Source: JAUWTJ01 sp965603015 (GTDB lineage: Bacteria > Pseudomonadota > Alphaproteobacteria > M2410). Taken from it: DNA of 17,119 nucleotides. Location: contig CBFDBJ010000074.1 of assembly GCA_965603015.1 (NCBI GenBank), positions 1 through 17,119 on the forward strand, written 5' to 3'. Shown here piece by piece: positions 1 to 4,899 of the stretch (its first letter is position 1; each line of letters starts with the position of its first letter). Made by a program: the position numbers and the translations under genes. The notes below the pieces were generated by a model. It made no database searches and was not told the DNA's origin. It was given only the letters and a program-made list of their open reading frames with translations.

Positions 1-782
1 TTCCCCTTGTGCGGGAAAAACAGGTTCCCAAGGGTCCGGTCAGGATACTGGTTGCCGGATGCGGGACCGGCAAGCAGGCGATCGAGGTTGCCACCTCTTA
101 CAAGGGTGCAGTGGTTACAGCTGTGGATTTGAGTCGGGCAAGTCTGGCTTACGCCAAGGCCCGTTCAGACGAAAGGGGACTGGATAACATTAACTTCCTT
201 CAGGCAGATATCCTCGAGCTTGGCGGTCTGGATCAGCAGTTTGATTTGATCGAATGCATGGGGGTTCTGCACCACATGGCTAATCCGCAGCTGGGTCTGA
301 GCGTTTTGAAGGGGCTCCTGAAGCCAAATGGATTTTTGCGCCTTGCCCTTTATAGTCGCAGAGCCCGCAGTGAAGTTGAGGCATCCTCTGCCTTTGCGAA
401 GGATCTGGGGATTGATGGCTCGCCATCATCAATGCGTGATTTCCGCCAAAAAGTCTATGAATTGCCGCCAGACCAGATTGTGTCCAAAGTCGTGGAAACG
501 CGTGACTTTTTCTCCATGAGCGGTCTTCACGACTATGTTTTTAACGTCCAGGAACAGGCTTATACACCGTTGCAGCTCAAGTCATTTCTGGATCAGGCGC
601 AACTGGAGTTTCTGGGTTTTGATCTGCCTACGATGGATGTGGATATAGATTACCGAAAAGCCAATCCGGCAGACCGGTTTCTGACTGATCTCAAGGCATG
701 GGAGCATTTTGAGGCAGACCATCCGGACACTTTCGTTGCGATGTTTCAGTTCTGGTGTCGTGCGGCGCCGGCGCACCTGTAA
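1..782 (+). CDS. SAM-dependent class I methyltransferase, 5'-truncated by the window edge
   Basis: The frame is open to the left edge, and the first possible start (GTG at 9) has no visible ribosome binding site, so I read this as the 3' part of a longer gene. About 257 residues are visible. A Rossmann-type motif I (VAGCGTG, nt 51-71) is followed by an acidic motif II (AVDLS, near nt 120-134) and a later FDLIECMGVLHHM segment, the usual class I SAM-binding layout. The C-terminal 100 or so residues are not recognisable to me. Methyltransferases of this type are often fused behind TPR repeats, which would lie outside the window. The substrate is unknown. Its place directly before the flagellin genes suggests, but does not show, a role in flagellin or surface-glycan modification. 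The gap to the next gene holds a palindrome and a sigma-54 promoter. Confidence 0.75.
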   Translation, partial: PLVREKQVPKGPVRILVAGCGTGKQAIEVATSYKGAVVTAVDLSRASLAYAKARSDERGLDNINFLQADILELGGLDQQFDLIECMGVLHHMANPQLGLSVLKGLLKPNGFLRLALYSRRARSEVEASSAFAKDLGIDGSPSSMRDFRQKVYELPPDQIVSKVVETRDFFSMSGLHDYVFNVQEQAYTPLQLKSFLDQAQLEFLGFDLPTMDVDIDYRKANPADRFLTDLKAWEHFEADHPDTFVAMFQFWCRAAPAHL

Positions 783-784
783 AC

Positions 785-801
785 CCGGCAGGATTTGCCG
801 G
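785..801. promoter_or_regulatory. Palindromic box upstream of flagellin 1 promoter
   Basis: CCGGCA-ggatt-TGCCGG is a perfect inverted repeat with 6-base arms and a 5-base spacer. It follows the methyltransferase stop by 2 bases. Its centre (793) is 142 bases before the first base of the -24 element at 935. The GGCA-N5-TGCC core recurs upstream of the other two flagellin promoters. It resembles in form and position the enhancer (ftr) sites bound by FlbD-type activators in Caulobacter flagellar genes, but the binding protein here is inferred. A weak terminator for the upstream gene is the alternative, although no T-run follows. Confidence 0.5.
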
Positions 802-934
802 TCGGGAAATAACGCTCGGCAATAACAAACTGTATGGACAGGCTGGTCTGACAGAGCATGAGATGAGTGGTCTATCAGGTTGAATTATTCTATATAAATC
901 AATGTGTTATGTGACTGTGCCGGATCGTGATGCC

Positions 935-950
935 TGGCATGCTTGTTGCT
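935..950 (+). promoter_or_regulatory. Sigma-54 (RpoN) promoter of flagellin 1
   Basis: TGGCAT-gcttg-TTGCT matches the sigma-54 consensus TGGCAC-N5-TTGCW with one mismatch. The invariant GG (936-937) and GC (948-949) are separated by exactly 10 bases. Transcription would start near 961, leaving a leader of about 59 bases before the flagellin ATG. Sigma-54 control of filament genes is established in Caulobacter and other flagellated proteobacteria. Confidence 0.8.
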
Positions 951-961
951 CTTCCTGTAGT

Positions 962-988
962 GGGCAAAACGCCCTGAGCAAAATGCTC
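962..988 (+). promoter_or_regulatory. Paired stem-loops at the 5' end of the flagellin 1 leader
   Basis: Two adjacent small hairpins are visible: GGGC-aaaac-GCCC (962-974) and GAGCA-aaa-TGCTC (976-988). The first begins one base after the predicted sigma-54 transcript start. The same pair occurs in the flagellin 2 leader with base changes that keep pairing. Flagellin mRNAs are abundant, and 5'-terminal stem-loops are known to protect mRNAs from 5'-end-dependent decay. That role here is an inference. Confidence 0.45.
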
Positions 989-1019
989 GATCTCAATCCA
1001 GAATGGAAGGTACTAAATA

Positions 1020-1850
1020 ATGACTTCAGCTACAGTAAACACAAACATGGGTGCAATGGTCGCTCTTCAATCACTGAACAAAACCAATAGTGAACTGGCC
1101 ATGGTTCAGGGGCGGATCAATTCCGGCCTGAAGGTGGCAAGTGCCAAGGACGATGGCGCGCTGTTCTCTATCGCACAAGGTATGCGCGGTAAAGTCGCCG
1201 GGTTTGGCGCGGTCAAGCAAAGCTTGTCGCGTTCTATCAGTACAGTGGATGTTGCTCTGGCAGCGGGGTCGGCCATTTCCGACCTTCTTATCGAGATGAA
1301 GGCCAAGGCTGTTGCAGCTGCGGATACCAGTCTCGATTCTACCAGCCGTAGTGCTTTGAATGAAGATTTCAAGGCGCTTCGTGACCAGATCTCCACGATC
1401 ACAGCGAATGCCGAATTCAACGGTATCAATATGATCAAAAACGGTGGTTCGGCTATTGCCGCATTGGCAAACGAAAACGCCACGTCGAAGATCACCGTGG
1501 TTGCTCAGGATCTGTCCTTGACCGGTACTGTGGTAACTCTGGCGACCTCGACAGCCATCTCGACAGCTACGTTGGCTGCAACGGCAATTTCGAAGCTTGG
1601 TACGTCGATCACTAACGTCGGTACAGCTCTTGCCAAATTGGGCACGGGCGCCAAGAAGCTGGAACTTCATGCAGTCTTCGTTGGCAAGCTGGAAGATGCG
1701 CTTACCGCCGGTATTGGTAACCTCGTTGATGCGGATCTGGCCAAGGAAAGTGCGAAACTGCAATCTCTGCAGGTCAAGCAGCAACTTGGTGTTCAGGCTC
1801 TGTCGATCGCCAACTCGGCACCACAAATGTTCCTCGGTCTCTTCCGATAG
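1020..1850 (+). CDS. Flagellin, copy 1
   Basis: This 276-residue protein is exported and polymerises into the flagellar filament. The N-terminal D0/D1 helices (SATVNTNMGAMVALQSLN, then a QxRINSGLKV segment at about 30-39) and the C-terminal helix (NLVDADLAKESAKLQSLQ at about 234-251, ending QMFLGLFR) are typical. Large D2/D3 domains are absent, as in other short alphaproteobacterial flagellins. A central segment (155-204) is rich in Ser/Thr (19 of 50) and hydrophobic, a possible O-glycosylation zone given the pse genes in this window. The start is supported by a GGAAGG ribosome site 9 bases upstream and by a sigma-54 promoter. From residue 34 to about 267 it is identical to copy 2, while the first 33 residues differ at several positions. 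Confidence 0.95.
   Translation: MTSATVNTNMGAMVALQSLNKTNSELAMVQGRINSGLKVASAKDDGALFSIAQGMRGKVAGFGAVKQSLSRSISTVDVALAAGSAISDLLIEMKAKAVAAADTSLDSTSRSALNEDFKALRDQISTITANAEFNGINMIKNGGSAIAALANENATSKITVVAQDLSLTGTVVTLATSTAISTATLAATAISKLGTSITNVGTALAKLGTGAKKLELHAVFVGKLEDALTAGIGNLVDADLAKESAKLQSLQVKQQLGVQALSIANSAPQMFLGLFR
1119..1819 (+). repeat. 701-bp perfect direct repeat, unit A (inside flagellin 1)
   Basis: Read base by base, 1119-1819 matches 2271-2971 without a difference, including all synonymous positions. Identity stops abruptly at both ends: the preceding 100 coding bases and the last 30 carry several substitutions. The second unit lies at a constant offset of 1152 bases. The pattern fits recent gene conversion or unequal recombination between tandem flagellin genes. 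Confidence 0.95.
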
Positions 1851-1857
1851 GACCAAC

Positions 1858-1895
1858 TGGCGAAGACGGAAAATCCGTCTTCGCCACTCTTTCTC
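1858..1895 (+). terminator. Rho-independent terminator after flagellin 1
   Basis: A perfect 13-bp stem (TGGCGAAGACGGA, 1858-1870, with its complement at 1874-1886) closes a 3-base AAA loop and is followed by a pyrimidine-rich tract with several Ts. It starts 7 bases after the flagellin stop codon. It should insulate copy 1 from the copy 2 promoter. Confidence 0.75.
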
Positions 1896-1916
1896 TCGGG
1901 CGCAAAATCGGGCTCG

Positions 1917-1937
1917 ATGCGGCAATTTTTGCCGCAT
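1917..1937. promoter_or_regulatory. Palindromic box 1 of the flagellin 2 cluster
   Basis: ATGCGGCA-attt t-TGCCGCAT is a perfect inverted repeat with 8-base arms around a 5-base spacer, the longest of the five boxes. Its centre (1927) lies 161 bases before the -24 element. It shares the GGCA-N5-TGCC core with the other boxes and is read as an activator site by analogy with enhancer sites of sigma-54 flagellar promoters. Confidence 0.5.
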
Positions 1938-1938
1938 T

Positions 1939-1953
1939 CGGCACTTTTTGCCG
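1939..1953. promoter_or_regulatory. Palindromic box 2 of the flagellin 2 cluster
   Basis: CGGCA-ctttt-TGCCG is a perfect inverted repeat. Its centre (1946) is 142 bases before the first base of the -24 element at 2088, exactly the spacing of the single box in front of flagellin 1. The flanking DNA of the two genes is otherwise diverged, so the kept distance argues for function. Confidence 0.55.
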
Positions 1954-1969
1954 GGTCGTCTTTGCCGGA

Positions 1970-1984
1970 AGGCAAAATGTGCCG
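1970..1984. promoter_or_regulatory. Palindromic box 3 of the flagellin 2 cluster
   Basis: AGGCA-aaatg-TGCCG keeps the GGCA-N5-TGCC core with one outer arm mismatch. The centre (1977) is 31 bases from box 2, near three helical turns, and 111 bases before the -24 element. A lone half-site TGCCG at 1963-1967 lies between the two. Confidence 0.45.
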
Positions 1985-2087
1985 GGCTGTTTGTCTTGCC
2001 CGGATGAAAACCTTCAAAGAGAATTTATCTATCAAAATAACGAGTTAGAGGGTTTTCCCTGGACTCCGTCAAGGCTTTGTCAAGACC

Positions 2088-2103
2088 TGGCGCAAGGATT
2101 GCT
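2088..2103 (+). promoter_or_regulatory. Sigma-54 (RpoN) promoter of flagellin 2
   Basis: TGGCGC-aagga-TTGCT carries the invariant GG (2089-2090) and GC (2101-2102) with exactly 10 bases between them. The predicted transcript start is near 2114, giving a leader of about 61 bases, nearly the same as for copy 1. Outside the -24/-12 elements it differs from the copy 1 promoter. Confidence 0.8.
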
Positions 2104-2114
2104 ACTCGCTGTCA

Positions 2115-2144
2115 GGGCAAAACGTCCGACGAGCAAAATGCTCG
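2115..2144 (+). promoter_or_regulatory. Paired stem-loops at the 5' end of the flagellin 2 leader
   Basis: GGGC-aaaac-GTCC (2115-2127, one G-U pair) is followed by CGAGCA-aaa-TGCTCG (2130-2144). The loops match those of the flagellin 1 leader, while stem bases change in ways that keep pairing. The first hairpin starts about one base after the predicted transcript start. Downstream, the stretch from TCAATCCAGAATGGAAGG to the start codon is almost identical in the two leaders. Confidence 0.45.
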
Positions 2145-2174
2145 AGTTCAATCCAGAATGGAAGGTACTGAATA

Positions 2175-3002
2175 ATGTCAGCTACAGTAAATACCAATAT
2201 GGGCGCAATGGTCGCCCTTCAATCCCTCAACAAAACCAATAATCAACTTGCCATGGTTCAAAGCAGGATTAATTCCGGCCTGAAGGTGGCAAGTGCCAAG
2301 GACGATGGCGCGCTGTTCTCTATCGCACAAGGTATGCGCGGTAAAGTCGCCGGGTTTGGCGCGGTCAAGCAAAGCTTGTCGCGTTCTATCAGTACAGTGG
2401 ATGTTGCTCTGGCAGCGGGGTCGGCCATTTCCGACCTTCTTATCGAGATGAAGGCCAAGGCTGTTGCAGCTGCGGATACCAGTCTCGATTCTACCAGCCG
2501 TAGTGCTTTGAATGAAGATTTCAAGGCGCTTCGTGACCAGATCTCCACGATCACAGCGAATGCCGAATTCAACGGTATCAATATGATCAAAAACGGTGGT
2601 TCGGCTATTGCCGCATTGGCAAACGAAAACGCCACGTCGAAGATCACCGTGGTTGCTCAGGATCTGTCCTTGACCGGTACTGTGGTAACTCTGGCGACCT
2701 CGACAGCCATCTCGACAGCTACGTTGGCTGCAACGGCAATTTCGAAGCTTGGTACGTCGATCACTAACGTCGGTACAGCTCTTGCCAAATTGGGCACGGG
2801 CGCCAAGAAGCTGGAACTTCATGCAGTCTTCGTTGGCAAGCTGGAAGATGCGCTTACCGCCGGTATTGGTAACCTCGTTGATGCGGATCTGGCCAAGGAA
2901 AGTGCGAAACTGCAATCTCTGCAGGTCAAGCAGCAACTTGGTGTTCAGGCTCTGTCGATCGCCAACTCGGCGCCGCAGATGTTCCTCGGTCTCTTCCGTT
3001 AG
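2175..3002 (+). CDS. Flagellin, copy 2
   Basis: This 275-residue filament protein is one residue shorter than copy 1 (MSATV against MTSATV). The N-terminal substitutions include NNQ for NSE and S for G near residues 23-30. From INSGLKV onward the protein sequence is the same as copy 1, and the terminal codons differ only silently. The D0/D1 helices and the Ser/Thr-rich centre are as in copy 1. A GGAAGG ribosome site lies about 9 bases upstream of the ATG, and the gene has its own sigma-54 promoter. It ends 15 bases before a hairpin that may reduce, but need not block, read-through into flaG. Confidence 0.95.
   Translation: MSATVNTNMGAMVALQSLNKTNNQLAMVQSRINSGLKVASAKDDGALFSIAQGMRGKVAGFGAVKQSLSRSISTVDVALAAGSAISDLLIEMKAKAVAAADTSLDSTSRSALNEDFKALRDQISTITANAEFNGINMIKNGGSAIAALANENATSKITVVAQDLSLTGTVVTLATSTAISTATLAATAISKLGTSITNVGTALAKLGTGAKKLELHAVFVGKLEDALTAGIGNLVDADLAKESAKLQSLQVKQQLGVQALSIANSAPQMFLGLFR
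2271..2971 (+). repeat. 701-bp perfect direct repeat, unit B (inside flagellin 2)
   Basis: This is the partner of 1119-1819, identical throughout. The left boundary falls after codon 32 or so and the right boundary about 30 bases before the stop, so both genes keep their own ends and promoters. Recombination between the units would delete or duplicate exactly 1152 bases and leave one intact hybrid flagellin gene. Confidence 0.95.
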
Positions 3003-3016
3003 AGCACGATCAGGTT

Positions 3017-3042
3017 TGGGGTTGGTCACAGGACCAACCCCA
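3017..3042 (+). terminator. Hairpin after flagellin 2, possible partial terminator
   Basis: TGGGGTTGGTC (3017-3027) pairs perfectly with 3032-3042 around a 4-base ACAG loop, giving an 11-bp stem. No T-run follows (next bases TTCACAC), so termination may be incomplete. No sigma-54 promoter is visible before flaG, so read-through at this point could supply flaG mRNA. Confidence 0.45.
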
Positions 3043-3161
3043 TTCACACCCGAAATGGCTCTTAACATCTCACGAGGCTCGGGCTCGATTATCAAGGGGA
3101 AACCATAAATTAGTTTTTAGGAAAGGAGCATCCGGTCCTTAAATCCGGAAATGTGAACAAA

Positions 3162-3542
3162 ATGGTCGGTCCAATTACAAATCAAGTTCCATTGGTTGGT
3201 CCACTGCGTCCGGATGCAGGTCAGAAGGCGCAGGAGGAACGACGTATACAGGATGAGCAGTCTAAGAGGGTCTCGCCGCCAAGGGATGAGAACGGTGCCG
3301 GGCAATCTAGTGATGAAATTCTGACCGCCGAAGGCGAAATTGCCAAAATGGCTAACGGTGTCATGAGCGCCAATGGGCGCCTGAGCATTGATCAGGATAA
3401 GGACTCTGGCGACTACATCTATCGCCTGGTCGACAAGGATACCGGTGAAATCATAAATCAATGGCCGCGTGAAGACATTCTTCGCCGTGCACGCGTTGCC
3501 CGCGAACAAATTGAGGGGCTTGTTATAGACAGGCAGGTCTGA
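3162..3542 (+). CDS. flaG: FlaG-family flagellar protein
   Basis: A small, charged protein of 126 residues from ATG 3162, or 129 from GTG 3153. The C-terminal half matches the FlaG domain: a beta-rich segment (LSIDQDKDSGDYIYRLVD) leading to the DKDTGEIINQWPRED signature, which aligns with the family's D-x-x-TGEVIRQIP motif. The N-terminal half is polar and probably disordered. FlaG proteins influence filament length or assembly in Vibrio and Campylobacter, but the mechanism is not settled. The ATG is preferred because GGAA at 3147-3150 is well spaced for it and too close to the GTG. A stronger GGAAAGGAG (3120-3128) lies too far upstream for either. The gene sits between flagellins 2 and 3 and ends before a strong terminator. 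Confidence 0.8.
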   Translation: MVGPITNQVPLVGPLRPDAGQKAQEERRIQDEQSKRVSPPRDENGAGQSSDEILTAEGEIAKMANGVMSANGRLSIDQDKDSGDYIYRLVDKDTGEIINQWPREDILRRARVAREQIEGLVIDRQV

Positions 3543-3573
3543 CAAGTCCGGAGTTGAGGTCACTCGATCTCCC

Positions 3574-3609
3574 AAAAACGCAGGTGTCTGAACAGACACC
3601 TGCGTTTTT
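3574..3609 (+). terminator. Strong rho-independent terminator after flaG
   Basis: AAAAACGCAGGTGTCTG (3574-3590) pairs perfectly with 3593-3609 across AA, so that with a sterically allowed loop of about 6 bases the stem still exceeds 13 bp. It ends in TTTTT and has AAAAA on the opposite side, so it could also terminate transcription from the other strand. Confidence 0.9.
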
Positions 3610-3710
3610 CGTTGGGTGCGCCAGTTCCCGTTGCGCCGGATGAAGGTGAGCCAGGAAGCCTCCCGAACTCGGCAAATAGTGACTACTTACCAGGTAGAAT
3701 AGGGTTTGGC

Positions 3711-3725
3711 AGGCAGTATCTGCCA
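3711..3725. promoter_or_regulatory. Palindromic box upstream of flagellin 3 promoter
   Basis: AGGCA-gtatc-TGCCA keeps the GGCA-N5-TGCC core seen upstream of flagellins 1 and 2, but lacks the outer C/G pair. The centre (3718) is 87 bases before the -24 element, closer than in the other two genes. A weaker or differently tuned activator site is a reasonable reading. Confidence 0.4.
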
Positions 3726-3804
3726 TCACAATCCACTTCAATTTCTCTAAAGAGTATACCTAAAAAGGCAATTAAAACAATGAGTTATGTGCCATTTTTC
3801 GAAC

Positions 3805-3820
3805 TGGCACAGGCTTTGCT
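3805..3820 (+). promoter_or_regulatory. Sigma-54 (RpoN) promoter of flagellin 3
   Basis: TGGCAC-aggct-TTGCT is a perfect match to the sigma-54 consensus, with GG (3806-3807) and GC (3818-3819) separated by 10 bases. The predicted transcript start is near 3831. It lies inside the longest possible reading frame of the flagellin and so helps fix the true start at 3891. The -24 element is also the right arm of the inverted repeat GTGCCA-N10-TGGCAC. Confidence 0.85.
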
Positions 3821-3833
3821 CCTATGGTCCCGA

Positions 3834-3854
3834 CGAGCCTTGAGAAGAGGTTCG
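3834..3854 (+). promoter_or_regulatory. 5'-proximal stem-loop in the flagellin 3 leader
   Basis: CGAGCC (3834-3839) pairs with GGTTCG (3849-3854), 6 bp with one G-U, around a 9-base loop. It begins about three bases after the predicted transcript start. The sequence is unrelated to the hairpins of flagellins 1 and 2, but the position is equivalent. Confidence 0.3.
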
Positions 3855-3890
3855 AGCCAAACCAGGTTACACACCAATGGGAGAAGACCG

Positions 3891-4721
3891 ATGGTCGTTT
3901 CAGTAAACACAAATACCGGCGCAATGATTGCGCTTCAAAATCTAAATGCAACGAGCCGCCAACTGGATTTCGTTCAAAACCGTATTAACACCGGCCTTCA
4001 GGTCAACGGTGCCAAAGACAATTCCTCAATCTACGCCATTGCGCAAAATATGCGCGGCGACATCAAGGCGCTTACTGCAGTTAGCCAATCGGTTGCCCGC
4101 TCAATCAGCATTACCGATGTTGCCATGGCCGCCGGCGAGTCTATTTCCGACCTGCTTGTTGAAATGAAAGCCAAGACGGTTGCCGCAAATGATCCGTCAC
4201 TCGACGCAAATTCACGAGCCGCCATTGACGAGGACTTCGGCTCATTGCTGTCTCAGATCAAAACCATCATTGCGAATTCCGATTTCGACGGTGCAAACCT
4301 TCTCAATGGTTCACTGACAACCGGTTTGTCTGTTTTGGCAAATGCTGACGCGACAAACTCGATCACTGTTCTGGCGCAGAATATGTCAGTAAGCGGGGCA
4401 ATCATTACGCTATCTGCGACGGCCTCCGTTCTTACTATTACAAACGCTGCGATCAACCTGTCATTGGTCAACACATCTTTGGCCAATGTGAACTCCGCAC
4501 TTGCACGGATCGGATCCGCCGCCAAGAAATTGGAAACTCATGGCATTTTCGTCTCCAAATTGCAGGATGCCTTAACCGGCGGCGTCGGAAATCTGGTCGA
4601 CGCGGATCTTGCCAAAGAAAGTGCAAAATTGCAGGCCTTGCAGGTCAAACAACAACTGGGCGTCCAGGCGCTCTCGATCGCTAACCAGCGGCCGCAAATG
4701 GTTCTTTCGCTATTCCAGTAG
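3891..4721 (+). CDS. Flagellin, copy 3 (diverged paralogue)
   Basis: A 276-residue filament protein when started at ATG 3891, the same length as copy 1. The N-terminus MVVSVNTNTGAMIALQNLN aligns with the start of copies 1 and 2, and GGGAG 7 bases upstream is a good ribosome site. The longer frame from 3612 would add 93 residues with no flagellin character and would contain the gene's own promoter, so it is rejected. D0/D1 helices are conserved, with the C-terminal stretch NLVDADLAKESAKLQALQ nearly the same as in copies 1 and 2. The centre (about 140-200) is diverged but again small, hydrophobic and Ser/Thr-rich. Codon choice and sequence differ throughout from copies 1 and 2, so it has not been homogenised with them. 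It could be a minor or position-specific filament subunit. Confidence 0.93.
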   Translation: MVVSVNTNTGAMIALQNLNATSRQLDFVQNRINTGLQVNGAKDNSSIYAIAQNMRGDIKALTAVSQSVARSISITDVAMAAGESISDLLVEMKAKTVAANDPSLDANSRAAIDEDFGSLLSQIKTIIANSDFDGANLLNGSLTTGLSVLANADATNSITVLAQNMSVSGAIITLSATASVLTITNAAINLSLVNTSLANVNSALARIGSAAKKLETHGIFVSKLQDALTGGVGNLVDADLAKESAKLQALQVKQQLGVQALSIANQRPQMVLSLFQ

Positions 4722-4785
4722 ATTGACGTTCAATAGGTTTGGCTACTTCGCCCATTGGCGATACTTAAATAGCGATATCAGAATC

Positions 4786-4815
4786 AAGAGGCCGGGTTTC
4801 CGGCCTCTTTTTTGT
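4786..4815 (+). terminator. Rho-independent terminator after flagellin 3
   Basis: AAGAGGCCGG (4786-4795) pairs perfectly with CCGGCCTCTT (4800-4809) around GTTT and runs into further Ts. It closes the flagellar block and separates it from tilS. Confidence 0.9.
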
Positions 4816-4843
4816 TTCTGACCCCTTGATGTTCTCGAAACTG

Positions 4844-4872
4844 TTGGTCGGGGTGGGTGATTTCGCTATAAC
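4844..4872 (+). promoter_or_regulatory. Probable sigma-70 promoter of tilS
   Basis: TTGGTC (4844-4849) and TATAAC (4867-4872) are separated by exactly 17 bases. The -10 matches the consensus at 5 of 6 positions. The start point would be near 4880, about 20 bases before the tilS ATG. It lies after the flagellin 3 terminator, as expected for a new housekeeping unit. Confidence 0.5.
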
Positions 4873-4899
4873 CCCCTGAAGACACAAGACAGGGGCGCA

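Larger units (their letters stand above)
1851..2174. other. Intergenic region between flagellin copies 1 and 2
   Basis: This 324-base gap holds no gene. In order it contains a terminator (1858-1895), a cluster of GGCA/TGCC palindromes (1917-1984), a further inverted repeat CCGGGC-N10-GCCCGG (1982-2003), a sigma-54 promoter (2088-2103), paired leader hairpins (2115-2144) and the flagellin 2 ribosome site GGAAGG near 2160-2165. It is a dense control region, with about 85 bases between the last palindrome and the promoter in which I see nothing. Confidence 0.8.
3543..3890. other. Intergenic region between flaG and flagellin 3
   Basis: This 348-base gap holds the flaG terminator (3574-3609), a half-site CGGCA (3670-3674), a GGCA-N5-TGCC palindrome (3711-3725), a GTGCCA/TGGCAC inverted repeat that includes the -24 element (3789-3810), the sigma-54 promoter (3805-3820), a leader hairpin (3834-3854) and the ribosome site GGGAG (3879-3883). 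A reading frame open from 3612 runs through it into the flagellin, but it crosses the promoter and is not taken as coding. Confidence 0.75.

Noticed and set aside
785..801. Hairpin after the methyltransferase read as a terminator
   Set aside because: The stem is only 6 bp and no T-run follows; its match to the other four palindromic boxes and the 142-base spacing favour a regulatory site.
1071..1937. Long minus-strand open frame (288 codons) opposite flagellin 1, with an equivalent at 2178-3095
   Set aside because: It lies antisense to a certain flagellin gene, repeats only because the flagellins are identical, and encodes an Arg/Cys-rich product without recognisable domains.
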